From Streptomyces sp. NRRL S-244 (GTDB lineage Bacteria > Actinomycetota > Actinomycetes > Streptomycetales > Streptomycetaceae): a stretch of DNA of 64,000 nucleotides. The stretch spans positions 62,001-126,000 of the forward strand of contig NZ_JOCX01000004.1 in the NCBI RefSeq assembly GCF_000717915.1, in the 5' to 3' direction. Shown here one piece after another: positions 46,720 to 55,564 of the stretch (positions are counted from its first letter, which is position 1; the number at the start of each line of letters is the position of its first letter). The notes beneath the pieces are model-generated. The model saw nothing but the letters and a program-made list of their open reading frames with translations, made no database searches and was not told where the DNA came from. The translations under genes and the position numbers were made by a program.

Positions 46720-48332
46720 CGCAGGGCCTCCGGGAGTACGACGGAGAACTCCGCCCCTCCGTCCGCTGCCTCGCCGGCCCGGGCCGTGCCGCCCTGGCGT
46801 TCCGCGAGGCGGCGTACGAGCGCGAGACCGAGACCGCGCTCGCGGTGGGCTTTGGGCTGCTTGGTCGACCAGCCCTCGGTGAAGATCTCCTCGCGGCGGG
46901 CGGCCGGGACGCCGGGGCCGCTGTCCCGTACCCGGAGGATCGCCGTACGGCCTTCGGCGCGCAGCTCGACCTCGACCAGGGGCGCGGCGGAGCCCGCCGC
47001 CGCGTCCAGGGCGTTGTCGACCAGGTTGCCCGTGATGGTGACGAGCCCGCCGGGGTCGATGAGGCCGTCGGGGAGGAAGGTGGCGTCGGCGAGCCGCAGC
47101 GGGACGCCGCGTTCGGCCGCGACGGTCGCCTTGCCCACCAGGAGGGCCGCCAGCAGCGGGTCGTGGACCTTCTCGGTGACCTGTTCTGCGGTGGTGCGGT
47201 GCACTCCGACGACCTCGGTGACGAACTCCACCGCCTCCTCGTGCAGGCCCAGCTCCAGCAGGCCGAGGAGGGTGTGGAGGCGGTTGGCGTGTTCGTGGTC
47301 CTGCGCGCGCAGGGCATCGATCAGGCCCTTGGTGGAGTCGAGCTCGCGGCCGAGGTGTTCCAGCTCGGTGCGGTCGCGCAGGGTGGCGACGGCGCCGCCG
47401 TCCTCGGTGGGCATCCGGTTGGCGACCAGCACCCGGGGGCCCTGGACGGTGAGCAGATCGCGGCCGGTGACGCGGCCGGCGAGGACGTCGGTGGTGCGGC
47501 CGGCGCCCAGTACGTCGTCCAGCGGGCGCCCGGCGACGGTGGCGGCCGCGTCCGGGGCGAGGCCCAGCAGCCGGGCGGCCTCGTCGTTGACCAGCCTGAC
47601 CCGGCCCTCGCGGTCGAGGGCGATCACGCCCTCGCGGATGGAGTGCAGCATCGCCTCGCGCTCGGCGAGCAGCCCGGCGATATCGGAGAAGGCCAGGTCG
47701 CGGGTCTGCCGCTGGATCCGGCGGGAGAGCAGGTAGGCGGCGAGTGCGCCCGCCGCGAGGGCGCCGCCCGCGTAGGCGAGCAGGCCCGGGATGGCGCCGA
47801 GCAGCCGGTCGTGGACGCTGTCGTAGGCGATGCCGACGGAAACGGCGCCGACGATCTCCCCGTCGGCCGCGATGAGCGGGACCTTGCCGCGGGCGGAGCG
47901 GCCGAGCGTGCCCTCGTCGATCTCCATGACCTCACGGCCCGCGAGGGCGTCGCTCGGGTCGGTGGAGACGGGCAGTCCGATCCGGTCGGCGGCGGGGTGC
48001 GAGCGGCGGATGCCGTCCAGGTCCATGACGACCACGTACTCGGCGCCCGTGGCCCGGCGGATCCGCTCCGCCGAGGCCTGCACCGGGCTGTCGGCCGTCG
48101 GCCCGGAGTTGAGGAGGTCGGCGGCCAGTGACGGGTCCGCCGCCGCGCTCTGGGCGATGGCCAGGGCGCGCCGCATGGCCTGGTCGTCGAGCTGCGCGCC
48201 GAGCGGGGCCAGGAAGAGCCCGGTGGCCAGCACGACGACCCCGGCGGCGATGGCCAGCTGGGTGAGCAGGATCTGCGAGACGGCCCGTCTGGGCAGCCCG
48301 AGGCGCCGAGCGCTCATGTGGAGGAACCGCAT
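46716..48332 (-). CDS. CitA/DcuS-type sensor histidine kinase
   Basis: The protein has 538 residues. Helix 1 (SQILLTQLAIAAGVVVLATGLFLAPLG) is followed by an extracytoplasmic PAS-like sensor (about 45-165: YVVVMDLDGIRRSHPAADRIGLPVSTDPSDALAGREVME). This contains the H-P...G...T pattern used by CitA/DcuS to bind carboxylates. A second helix and a cytoplasmic PAS domain (REGVIALDREGRVRLVNDEAARLLGL) come next. The phospho-acceptor histidine is in the DHEHANRLHTLLGLLELG box, with the GHKL ATPase NLVDNALDAAAG...RDSGPGVP...ERGLGLALVRRLAE. An inner ATG five codons downstream could also be used; neither has a clear ribosome-binding site. Confidence 0.92.
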   Translation of the reverse strand: MRFLHMSARRLGLPRRAVSQILLTQLAIAAGVVVLATGLFLAPLGAQLDDQAMRRALAIAQSAAADPSLAADLLNSGPTADSPVQASAERIRRATGAEYVVVMDLDGIRRSHPAADRIGLPVSTDPSDALAGREVMEIDEGTLGRSARGKVPLIAADGEIVGAVSVGIAYDSVHDRLLGAIPGLLAYAGGALAAGALAAYLLSRRIQRQTRDLAFSDIAGLLAEREAMLHSIREGVIALDREGRVRLVNDEAARLLGLAPDAAATVAGRPLDDVLGAGRTTDVLAGRVTGRDLLTVQGPRVLVANRMPTEDGGAVATLRDRTELEHLGRELDSTKGLIDALRAQDHEHANRLHTLLGLLELGLHEEAVEFVTEVVGVHRTTAEQVTEKVHDPLLAALLVGKATVAAERGVPLRLADATFLPDGLIDPGGLVTITGNLVDNALDAAAGSAAPLVEVELRAEGRTAILRVRDSGPGVPAARREEIFTEGWSTKQPKAHRERGLGLALVRRLAERQGGTARAGEAADGGAEFSVVLPEALR

Positions 48333-48381
48333 GACCAGCAACGGTAGGTCGCCTTCGGCCGAAGCGGAATTTCCCCTGTCT

Positions 48382-48421
48382 ACGCAAATGGCTTGCGTGA
48401 TTTGCGTCCAGCTTGCGCAAG
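48382..48421. promoter_or_regulatory. Two palindromes upstream of the glucanase gene (candidate LacI operators)
   Basis: ACGCAA-ATGGC-TTGCGT (48382-48398) and CTTGCGCAAG (48412-48421) lie 26.5 bp apart centre to centre in the 214-bp gap between the kinase and glucanase genes. The core GCAA-N5-TTGC recurs upstream of the LacI gene. A further half-site ACGCAAA is at 48492-48498. Confidence 0.55.
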
Positions 48422-48546
48422 AGATGACGGCACAAAAGTGGGTCAGGGCAGTAGACGACTCGGCAAAGCTCTGCAACTCTCGCACGGCACGACGCAAATT
48501 CCTATCTCACCTGGTTCAGAAAACTCATGCCGAGGGACGAGGACAT

Positions 48547-51500
48547 ATGAGAAGGCTCCACTGGAGAGGACGGGCGCTGGCCGCCCTGACCGCCACGGCC
48601 CTGCTGATGCTGGGATGGCCCGCCCTGACCGCCGAGGCCGCCGGCGGACCGAGCATCGCGGCGGGCCGCCCCGCGGCGGCGAGCAGCAGCAACGGGGCGT
48701 ACACGGCCGCCAACGCCACCGACGGCAACCAGTCCACGTATTGGGAGAGCGCCGGCGGCGCCCTCCCGCAATGGGTGCAGACCGACCTCGGCGCCACCGC
48801 CCGCGTCGACCAGGTGGTGCTCAAGCTGCCCGCGGCCTGGGAGAGCCGCAACCAGACCCTGTCCGTCCAGGGCAGCGCCGACGGCACCGCCTTCACCACC
48901 CTGGTGAGCTCGGCGACGTACGCCTTCGGTCAGGGCGGCGGGAACACGGTCACGATCACCTTCCCGGCCGCCCAGACCCGGTACGTCCGGATCGACATCA
49001 CCGCGAACACCGGCTGGCAGGCGGCACAGCTCTCCGAGCTGGAGGTACGCGCCGCCGGCGAGTCCTCGGCCAACCTGGCCCTCGGCAAGACCCTGACCGC
49101 CAGCAGCAGCACCCAGACCTACCTCCCGCCCAACGCCAACGACGGCAATACGGCCAGCTACTGGGAGAGCGCCAACAACGCGCTGCCCCAGTGGCTCCAG
49201 GCCGACCTCGGAGCCTCCGTCCGCGTGGACCGCGTGGTGCTGCGCCTGCCCGAGGGCTGGGGCGCCCGTACCCAGACCCTGAAACTCCAGGGCAGCGCCA
49301 ACGGCACCGACTTCACCGACCTGACCGCGTCGAAGACGTACGCGTTCGACCCGGCGAGCGCCAACGCCGTGACCATCACCTTCGACGCCGCCACCACCCG
49401 CCACCTGCGGGTCCTGATCTCGGCGAACTCCGTACAGCCCGGCGGACAGGTGTCCGAGCTGGAGATCTACGGCCCGCAGACCGGGGACACCCAGCCCCCG
49501 ACCGCCCCCGCCGAGCTCGCCTACACCGAGCCCGCCACCGGCCAGATCAGGCTCACCTGGAAGGCCGCCACCGACAACACGGCCGTCACCGGCTACGACG
49601 TGTACGCGAACGACCAGCTGCGCACCACCGTGGCCGGCGACGTCACCACCTACACCGACACCCAGCCCACCGGCACCAGCGTCACCTACCGCGTCCGGGC
49701 CCGGGACGCGGCCGGCAACCAGTCGCCCGACAGCAACAGCGTGACCCGCGCCGCGGACACCGGGGACACCCAGGCACCCACCGCCCCGGCCGCCCTGACC
49801 TTCACCGAGCCGGCCGCCGGCCAGGTCAAGCTGGCCTGGCAGGCCTCCACCGACAACATCGGCGTCACGGGCTACGAGGTGTACGCGAACAACGTGCTGC
49901 GCACGACGGTGGCCGGCAGCGCCACCACGTACACCGACACGCAGCCGGCCGACGCCACCGTCAGCTACTTCGTGCGCGCCAAGGACGCGGCGGGCAACCG
50001 CTCCGGCGACAGCAACACCGTGACCCGCAACGGCACCGGAGGCGGCGGCTCCAACCTGGCCGTCGGCAAGCCGATCACCGGCTCCTCCGTGATCCACACC
50101 TTCGTCGCCGAGAACGCCAACGACAACAGCACCTCCACCTACTGGGAGGGCGCGGCCGGGGCCTACCCGAGCGCCCTCACGGTCAAGCTCGGCGCCAACG
50201 CCGACGTCGACCGGCTGGTCCTCAAACTCAACCCGGACAGCAGCTGGGGCACCCGCACCCAGAACATCCAGGTCCTGGGCCGGGAGCAGAGCGCCCCGGG
50301 TGCAACGGGCCTGGTCGCCGCCAAGGACTACGTCTTCAACCCGGCGTCCGGCGCCAACACCGTCACCATCCCGGTGCACGCCCGCGTCGCGGACGTGCAG
50401 CTCCGCTTCACCTCCAACACCGGGGCCTCCAACGGCCAGATCGCCGAGTTCCAGGTCATCGGCGTCCCCGCGCCCAACCCGGACCTGGAGGTCACCGGCC
50501 TGAGCGCCACCCCGGCGGCCCCCGTCGAATCGGACTCCGTCACGCTGTCCGCCACCGTCCGCAACAGCGGCCCGGCCCCGGCGGCCGCCACGGCCGTCAC
50601 CTTCAAGCTCGGCGGCAGCCCGGTGGGCACGGCGAACGTGCCCGCCCTGGCCGCGGGCGCCACGGCCACCGTCACCGCCGGCATCGGCGCGCGTGACGCC
50701 GGCACCTACCCGCTGAGCGCGATCGTCGACGAGGCGAACACGGTCATCGAGCAGAACGACACCAACAACGCCTTCACCGGCTCCCCGCTGGTGGTCCGTC
50801 CGGTCGACAGCTCCGACCTGGTCGCCTCCGCCGTGAGCTGGTCCCCGAGCGCCCCGTCCGCGGGGCAGCCGGTCGACTTCACCGTCACCGTCCGCAACCA
50901 GGGCACCGTCGCGGCCGCCTCCGGCGCGCACGGCGTCACGCTCACCCTCCAGGACGCGGCCGGCGCCACCGTCCGTACGCTCACCGGCTCCTTCAGCGGC
51001 GCTCTGGCACCCGGCGCCTCGACCGCCCCGATCGCGCTCGGCGGCTGGCCGGCCGCGAACGGCAAGTACACGGTCAAGGCGGTCCTCGCCGACGACGCCA
51101 ACGAACTGCCGGTCAAGCGCGCGAACAACACCTCCACCAGGCCCTTCTTCGTGGGCCGCGGGGCGAACATGCCCTTCGACATGTACGAGGCGGAGGACGC
51201 GGCGGTCGGCGGCGGAGCCACCGTCGTCGGCCCCAACCGCACCATCGGCGACATCGCGGGCGAGGCCTCCGGCCGCAAGGCCGTCAACCTCGACGCGACG
51301 GGCGAGTACGTCGAGTTCACCACCCGCGCCGCCACCAACACCCTGGTCACCCGCTTCTCCATCCCGGACGCCCCGGGCGGCGGCGGCATCGACTCCACCA
51401 TCGACGTCTACGTCAACGGCACCTTCAAGAAGGCCCTGCCGCTGACCTCGAAGTACGCCTGGCTGTACGGAGCCGAGGCCTCCCCGGGCAACTCCCCGGG

Positions 51501-52836
51501 CTCGGGAGCCCCGCGGCACATCTACGACGAGGCCAACCTGCTGCTGGGCGAGACCGTCCCCGCGGGCAGCAGGATCCGCCTCCAGAAGGACGCGGCCAAC
51601 ACCACCAGCTACGCGATCGACTTCGTCAGCCTGGAGCAGGCCGTCGTCACACCCAACCCGGATCCGGCGACGTACACCGTCCCCGCCGGATTCACCCACC
51701 AGGACGTGCAGAACGCCCTGGACAAGGTCCGCATGGACACCACCGGCAAGCTCGTCGGCGTCTACCTGCCGCCGGGGGAGTACGAGACGGCGAGCAAGTT
51801 CCAGGTGTACGGCAAGGCCGTCCAGGTGCTCGGCGCCGGACCCTGGTTCACCCGCTTCCGCGCACCGGCCACGCAGGACAACACGGACGTCGGCTGGCGC
51901 GCGGAGGCCAGCGCCAAGGGCTCTTCCTTCGCGGGATTCGCCTACTTCGGCAACTACACCTCGCGCATCGACGGCCCCGGCAAGGTGTTCGACTTCTCCA
52001 ACGTCACCGACATCACCATCGACAACGTCTGGAACGAGCACACCGTGTGCCTCTACTGGGGCGCGAACACGGACCGCATCACCATCAAGAACGCCCGGAT
52101 CCGCGACACGTTCGCCGACGGCATCAACATGACCAACGGCAGCACGGACAACCTCGTGTCCAACAACGAGGCGCGGTCCACGGGTGACGACAGCTTCGCG
52201 CTGTTCTCCGCGATCGACGCGGGCGGCGCGGACATGAAGGACAACCTGTACGAGAACCTGACCGCGATCCTGACCTGGCGCGCGGCCGGTGTCGCCGTCT
52301 ACGGCGGCTACGACAACACCTTCCGCAACATCCACATCGCCGACACCCTCGTCTACTCGGGCGTCACCGTCAGCTCGCTGGACTTCGGGTACCCGATGAA
52401 CGGATTCGGCACCGATCCGACCACCTTCGAGAACGTTTCGATCGTCCGGTCCGGCGGCCATTTCTGGGGCGCGCAGACGTTCCCCGGGATCTGGCTGTTC
52501 TCGGCCTCGAAGGTGTTCCAGGGCATCAGGATCAACAACGTCGACATCGTCGATCCGACCTACAGCGGCATCATGTTCCAGACGCAGTACGTCAGCGGCC
52601 AGCCGGTCAACCCGATCAAGGACACCGTCCTGAAGGACATCACCATCACCGGGGCGAAGAAGAGCGGCGACGCCTTCGACGCCAAGTCCGGCTTCGGGCT
52701 CTGGGCGAACGAGATGCCCGAGGCGGGGCAGGGTCCGGCGGTCGGTGAGGTCACCATCCACAACCTGAAGACGAGCGACAACGCCGTGGACGTACGGAAC
52801 ACGACCTCGACGTTCAGGATCAACCAACTGCCGTAG
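48547..52836 (+). CDS. Secreted multi-domain alpha-1,3-glucanase (GH87, mycodextranase-like)
   Basis: The protein has 1429 residues. A signal peptide ends near AEAAG (about 32). Domains in order, with approximate positions: discoidin/F5-8C 34-170, discoidin 175-315, fibronectin III 320-408, fibronectin III 412-498, discoidin-like 502-640, CARDB 645-752, CARDB 756-870, CBM6/35-type 879-1030 (MYEAEDAAVGGGATVVG). The C-terminal right-handed beta-helix domain runs 1043-1429 (YTVPAGFTHQDVQNAL). Acidic residues D1191 (FADGINMTN) and D1214-D1215 (TGDDSFALF) have the 23/24-residue spacing I recall for the GH87 catalytic aspartates. GH87 enzymes cut alpha-1,3-glucan of fungal walls or dental biofilm. 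A generic pectate-lyase-like beta-helix is the alternative. The following genes are a sugar importer and an alpha-glucosidase. Confidence 0.75.
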   Translation: MRRLHWRGRALAALTATALLMLGWPALTAEAAGGPSIAAGRPAAASSSNGAYTAANATDGNQSTYWESAGGALPQWVQTDLGATARVDQVVLKLPAAWESRNQTLSVQGSADGTAFTTLVSSATYAFGQGGGNTVTITFPAAQTRYVRIDITANTGWQAAQLSELEVRAAGESSANLALGKTLTASSSTQTYLPPNANDGNTASYWESANNALPQWLQADLGASVRVDRVVLRLPEGWGARTQTLKLQGSANGTDFTDLTASKTYAFDPASANAVTITFDAATTRHLRVLISANSVQPGGQVSELEIYGPQTGDTQPPTAPAELAYTEPATGQIRLTWKAATDNTAVTGYDVYANDQLRTTVAGDVTTYTDTQPTGTSVTYRVRARDAAGNQSPDSNSVTRAADTGDTQAPTAPAALTFTEPAAGQVKLAWQASTDNIGVTGYEVYANNVLRTTVAGSATTYTDTQPADATVSYFVRAKDAAGNRSGDSNTVTRNGTGGGGSNLAVGKPITGSSVIHTFVAENANDNSTSTYWEGAAGAYPSALTVKLGANADVDRLVLKLNPDSSWGTRTQNIQVLGREQSAPGATGLVAAKDYVFNPASGANTVTIPVHARVADVQLRFTSNTGASNGQIAEFQVIGVPAPNPDLEVTGLSATPAAPVESDSVTLSATVRNSGPAPAAATAVTFKLGGSPVGTANVPALAAGATATVTAGIGARDAGTYPLSAIVDEANTVIEQNDTNNAFTGSPLVVRPVDSSDLVASAVSWSPSAPSAGQPVDFTVTVRNQGTVAAASGAHGVTLTLQDAAGATVRTLTGSFSGALAPGASTAPIALGGWPAANGKYTVKAVLADDANELPVKRANNTSTRPFFVGRGANMPFDMYEAEDAAVGGGATVVGPNRTIGDIAGEASGRKAVNLDATGEYVEFTTRAATNTLVTRFSIPDAPGGGGIDSTIDVYVNGTFKKALPLTSKYAWLYGAEASPGNSPGSGAPRHIYDEANLLLGETVPAGSRIRLQKDAANTTSYAIDFVSLEQAVVTPNPDPATYTVPAGFTHQDVQNALDKVRMDTTGKLVGVYLPPGEYETASKFQVYGKAVQVLGAGPWFTRFRAPATQDNTDVGWRAEASAKGSSFAGFAYFGNYTSRIDGPGKVFDFSNVTDITIDNVWNEHTVCLYWGANTDRITIKNARIRDTFADGINMTNGSTDNLVSNNEARSTGDDSFALFSAIDAGGADMKDNLYENLTAILTWRAAGVAVYGGYDNTFRNIHIADTLVYSGVTVSSLDFGYPMNGFGTDPTTFENVSIVRSGGHFWGAQTFPGIWLFSASKVFQGIRINNVDIVDPTYSGIMFQTQYVSGQPVNPIKDTVLKDITITGAKKSGDAFDAKSGFGLWANEMPEAGQGPAVGEVTIHNLKTSDNAVDVRNTTSTFRINQLP

Positions 52837-52860
52837 CCCGGCGGTGCGAAGACGGGAGGC

Positions 52861-52893
52861 GGGGCGCCTCCGGGGTACTCCCGGGGGCGCCCC
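52861..52893 (+). terminator. Terminator after the glucanase gene
   Basis: GGGGCGCCTCCGGG pairs with CCCGGGGGCGCCCC (one mismatch) around a 5-nt loop, 24 bp after the stop. Confidence 0.85.
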
Positions 52894-52901
52894 ACCTCCC
52901 C

Positions 52902-52936
52902 GCAAGCGACTTGCATTTCTTGCGCTACTCTTGCGC
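52902..52936. promoter_or_regulatory. Palindrome and direct repeats directly upstream of the LacI gene
   Basis: GCAAG-CGA-CTTGC (52902-52914) is followed by two CTTGCGC direct repeats at 52919-52925 and 52930-52936, exactly 11 bp apart. The second ends 2 bp before the ATG. TACTCT (52926-52931) is placed where a -10 for a leaderless transcript would be. No Shine-Dalgarno sequence is visible. Confidence 0.5.
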
Positions 52937-52938
52937 GC

Positions 52939-53949
52939 ATGACGCGACGACTTGCTCAAGTGGCGAAGAAGGTGGGGGTCAGCGAGGCAACGGTCAGCCG
53001 GGTGCTCAACGGCAAGCCGGGCGTCTCGGAGGCCACCCGCCAGTCCGTGCTCACCGCCCTCGACGTGCTCGGGTACGAGCGGCCCACGCAGCTGCGCGGC
53101 GAGCGCGCCCGGCTGGTCGGGCTCGTGCTGCCGGAGCTGCAGAATCCGATCTTCCCCGCATTCGCCGAGGTCATCGGCGGCGCGCTGGCCCAGCAGGGGC
53201 TGACCCCGGTGCTGTGCACGCAGACCACCGGCGGGGTCTCCGAGGCCGACTACGTCGAGCTCCTCCTCCAGCAGCAGGTGTCCGGCGTCGTCTTCGCCGG
53301 CGGCCTCTTCGCGCAGGCCGACGCCCCGCACGGGCACTACCGGCTGCTGTCCGACCGCAAGGTCCCGGTGGTGCTCATCAACGCCTCCATAGAGGACCTC
53401 GGCTTCCCCTGCGTGGCCTGCGACGACGCCGTCGCCGTCGAGCAGGCCTGGCGCCACCTGGCCTCCCTGGGGCACGAGCGCATCGGCCTGGTGCTGGGCC
53501 CGCCCGACCACATCCCCTCCCTGCGCAAGCTGACGGCCGCCCAGGCGGTCGCCGCCGCGGCCGGCACCGAGCTGCCGCCCGCCCACGTGGAGCGGGCGCT
53601 GTTCTCCCTGGAGGGGGGCCACGCGGCCGCCTCCCGGCTGCTCGACCGGGGGGTCACCGGCATCATCTGCGCCAGCGACCCGCTCGCGCTGGGCGCCGTA
53701 CGGGCGGCCCGCCGCCGGGGGCTCGACGTGCCCCGGGAGGTTTCCGTGGTCGGCTACGACGACTCGGCGTTCATGAACTGCACCGAGCCCCCGCTGACCA
53801 CCGTCCGCCAGCCCATCGAGGCCATGGGCCGGGCCGCCGTCGAGCTGCTCACCGCGCAGATCCAGGGCGCCGCCGTGCAGCCCGGCGAACTGCTCTTCGA
53901 GCCCGAGCTGGTGGTCCGCGGCTCCACCGCACAGGCCCCGCGCGCGTAG
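52939..53949 (+). CDS. LacI-family transcriptional regulator
   Basis: The protein has 336 residues. The N-terminal HTH is TRRLAQVAKKVGVSEATVSRVLNGKPGVSEATR, followed by the hinge helix. The periplasmic-binding-like effector domain includes LVGLVLPELQNPIFPAFAEVIGGAL, GVVFAGGLFAQAD, and VSVVGYDDSAFMNCTEPPLTTVRQPIEAMGRAAVELL. It sits between the glucanase gene and the sugar-ABC/GH13 operon and has its own terminator, so it is most likely the local repressor responding to an imported oligosaccharide. Confidence 0.94.
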   Translation: MTRRLAQVAKKVGVSEATVSRVLNGKPGVSEATRQSVLTALDVLGYERPTQLRGERARLVGLVLPELQNPIFPAFAEVIGGALAQQGLTPVLCTQTTGGVSEADYVELLLQQQVSGVVFAGGLFAQADAPHGHYRLLSDRKVPVVLINASIEDLGFPCVACDDAVAVEQAWRHLASLGHERIGLVLGPPDHIPSLRKLTAAQAVAAAAGTELPPAHVERALFSLEGGHAAASRLLDRGVTGIICASDPLALGAVRAARRRGLDVPREVSVVGYDDSAFMNCTEPPLTTVRQPIEAMGRAAVELLTAQIQGAAVQPGELLFEPELVVRGSTAQAPRA

Positions 53950-53976
53950 TCCCGTACCGGCTCCGCACGTACGGCG

Positions 53977-54016
53977 AAGGGCTCCGGAACGTCCCCTGGA
54001 CGCTTCGGGGCCCTTT
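53977..54016 (+). terminator. Terminator after the LacI gene
   Basis: An 18-nt imperfect stem (AAGGGCTCCGGAACGTCC with GGACGCTTCGGGGCCCTT, three mismatches) has a CCT loop, followed by TGTGC. It separates the regulator from the ABC operon, which must have its own promoter between 54017 and 54151. Confidence 0.8.
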
Positions 54017-54151
54017 GTGCGTCCCGCGTCCGGCACCAGGCTGTCAATCTCTTACGAAATCTGCGCGAGATATTGCGTCCATCTGTGGGTGGTGGTTGAG
54101 TGTGCCGCGCTCGCCCCATGCCTCCTGCCCGATGCTCGAAGGGGACCACCG

Positions 54152-55552
54152 ATGAGAACCAGCCTCCGCCGCAGCACCGCGACCGCCCTTGTCTGCGCCC
54201 TCGCCGCCACCGCCCTCGCGGCCTGCGGTACGAGCAGCAGCGGCGACGGCAAGTCAGCGCAGCCGAGCGGCGGTTCCGCCGACGCCGCCGCCCCGCTCGA
54301 CCCGAAGACGAAGGTCTCCCTCTCCATCGACTGCATGCCTCCGGCGGCCAAGGCGGCCGAGCTCAAGGAGTGGAAGGAGGACGTGGCGGAGTTCAACAAG
54401 ACGTACCCGAACGTCACGATCGAGGGCCGTTCCACCCCCGGCCAGTGCCTGGAGCCCCCGCGCTTCACCGCGATGCTCAAGGCCAAGTCCCAGCCGGACG
54501 TGTTCTACGCGTACTTCACCGACCTCCAGCAGGTCCTCGACAACGACGGCGCCGAGGACATCTCCGCCTACGTCACCCCGCAGTCGGTGCCCGCGGTCGA
54601 CGACATCGACAAGAACGTCCTGGGCGTCCTCAAGCGGGACGGCAAGCTCTACGGCCTGCCCACCAGCAACTACACGATGGGTCTGCTGATCAACCGCAAG
54701 CTCTTCCAGCAGGCGGGCCTGAACCCCGACACCCCGCCGCGCACCTGGGACGAAGTCCGGGCCGCGGCCAAGAAGATCGCGGCCCTCGGCAACGGCACCG
54801 CCGGCTACGGCGAGTACAGCGTCGAGAACACCGGCGGCTGGCACTACACGGCCGCCCTGTACGGCCTCGGCGGCGACATCGTCGGCGCCGACGGCAGGGC
54901 CGCCTTCAACAACGCCACCGGAAAGCAGATCGTCGACAACCTCCACGCCATGCGCTGGGAGGACGACAGCATGGGCAAGACCCAGCTGCTCAAGTGGGGC
55001 GACCTGCAGAAGCAGATGGCCTCGGACAAGCTCGGCATGTTCCTCGCCGCGCCCGACGACATCACGTACATGGTCCAGCAGCTCGGCGCCAAGTACGAGA
55101 ACTTCGGCATGGGCCCGCTCCCCGGCGGCGCGGCCACCCTGGCCGGCGGCAACGGGTACATGATCAAGAAGGGCAGCTCGCCCGACAAGATCAAGGCCGC
55201 GGTCGCCTGGCTGAACTTCAAGACCCTCGCGGTCGGCAAGGGCCAGTTCCGGTACGACCGCTCCAAGGCCGACGGCCTGCCGGTCGGCCTCCCGCAGCCC
55301 GCGTTCTTCACCGGCGCGAGCAAGTCGAAGGACGACGAGCTGAAGGCCGCCAGCGCCACCATGCCCGTCGCCAACTTCAAGGCCTTCCTGGACAACCCGG
55401 TCCCCGGCAAGGCGGAGCCGAAGAAGGCCCAGGAGGTCTACAAGGTGCTCGACAAGGTGATGTCCGGGGTCCTCACCAACAAGGACGCCGACGCCGGGCA
55501 GCTCCTCGCCGAGGCGGAGAAGGCGGTCAACCAGCTGCTGGCGAACCAGTAG
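54152..55552 (+). CDS. Sugar ABC transporter substrate-binding lipoprotein (CUT1)
   Basis: The protein has 466 residues. AAGGGG precedes the ATG. The signal peptide ends in the lipobox LAACGTSSSGDG. The solute-binding fold follows: EDVAEFNKTYPNVTIEG, FTAMLKAKSQPDVFYAYFTD, KRDGKLYGLPTSNYTMGLLINRKLFQQAGL, and MASDKLGMFLAAPDDI. It is a MalE-like family-1 member for oligosaccharides. It leads an operon with two permeases (12 and 15 bp gaps) and a GH13 enzyme. A TTGCG half-site (ATATTGCGTCC at 54070-54080) lies upstream, like those near the LacI gene. Confidence 0.92.
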   Translation: MRTSLRRSTATALVCALAATALAACGTSSSGDGKSAQPSGGSADAAAPLDPKTKVSLSIDCMPPAAKAAELKEWKEDVAEFNKTYPNVTIEGRSTPGQCLEPPRFTAMLKAKSQPDVFYAYFTDLQQVLDNDGAEDISAYVTPQSVPAVDDIDKNVLGVLKRDGKLYGLPTSNYTMGLLINRKLFQQAGLNPDTPPRTWDEVRAAAKKIAALGNGTAGYGEYSVENTGGWHYTAALYGLGGDIVGADGRAAFNNATGKQIVDNLHAMRWEDDSMGKTQLLKWGDLQKQMASDKLGMFLAAPDDITYMVQQLGAKYENFGMGPLPGGAATLAGGNGYMIKKGSSPDKIKAAVAWLNFKTLAVGKGQFRYDRSKADGLPVGLPQPAFFTGASKSKDDELKAASATMPVANFKAFLDNPVPGKAEPKKAQEVYKVLDKVMSGVLTNKDADAGQLLAEAEKAVNQLLANQ

Positions 55553-55564
55553 GAGCGAGCGGCG

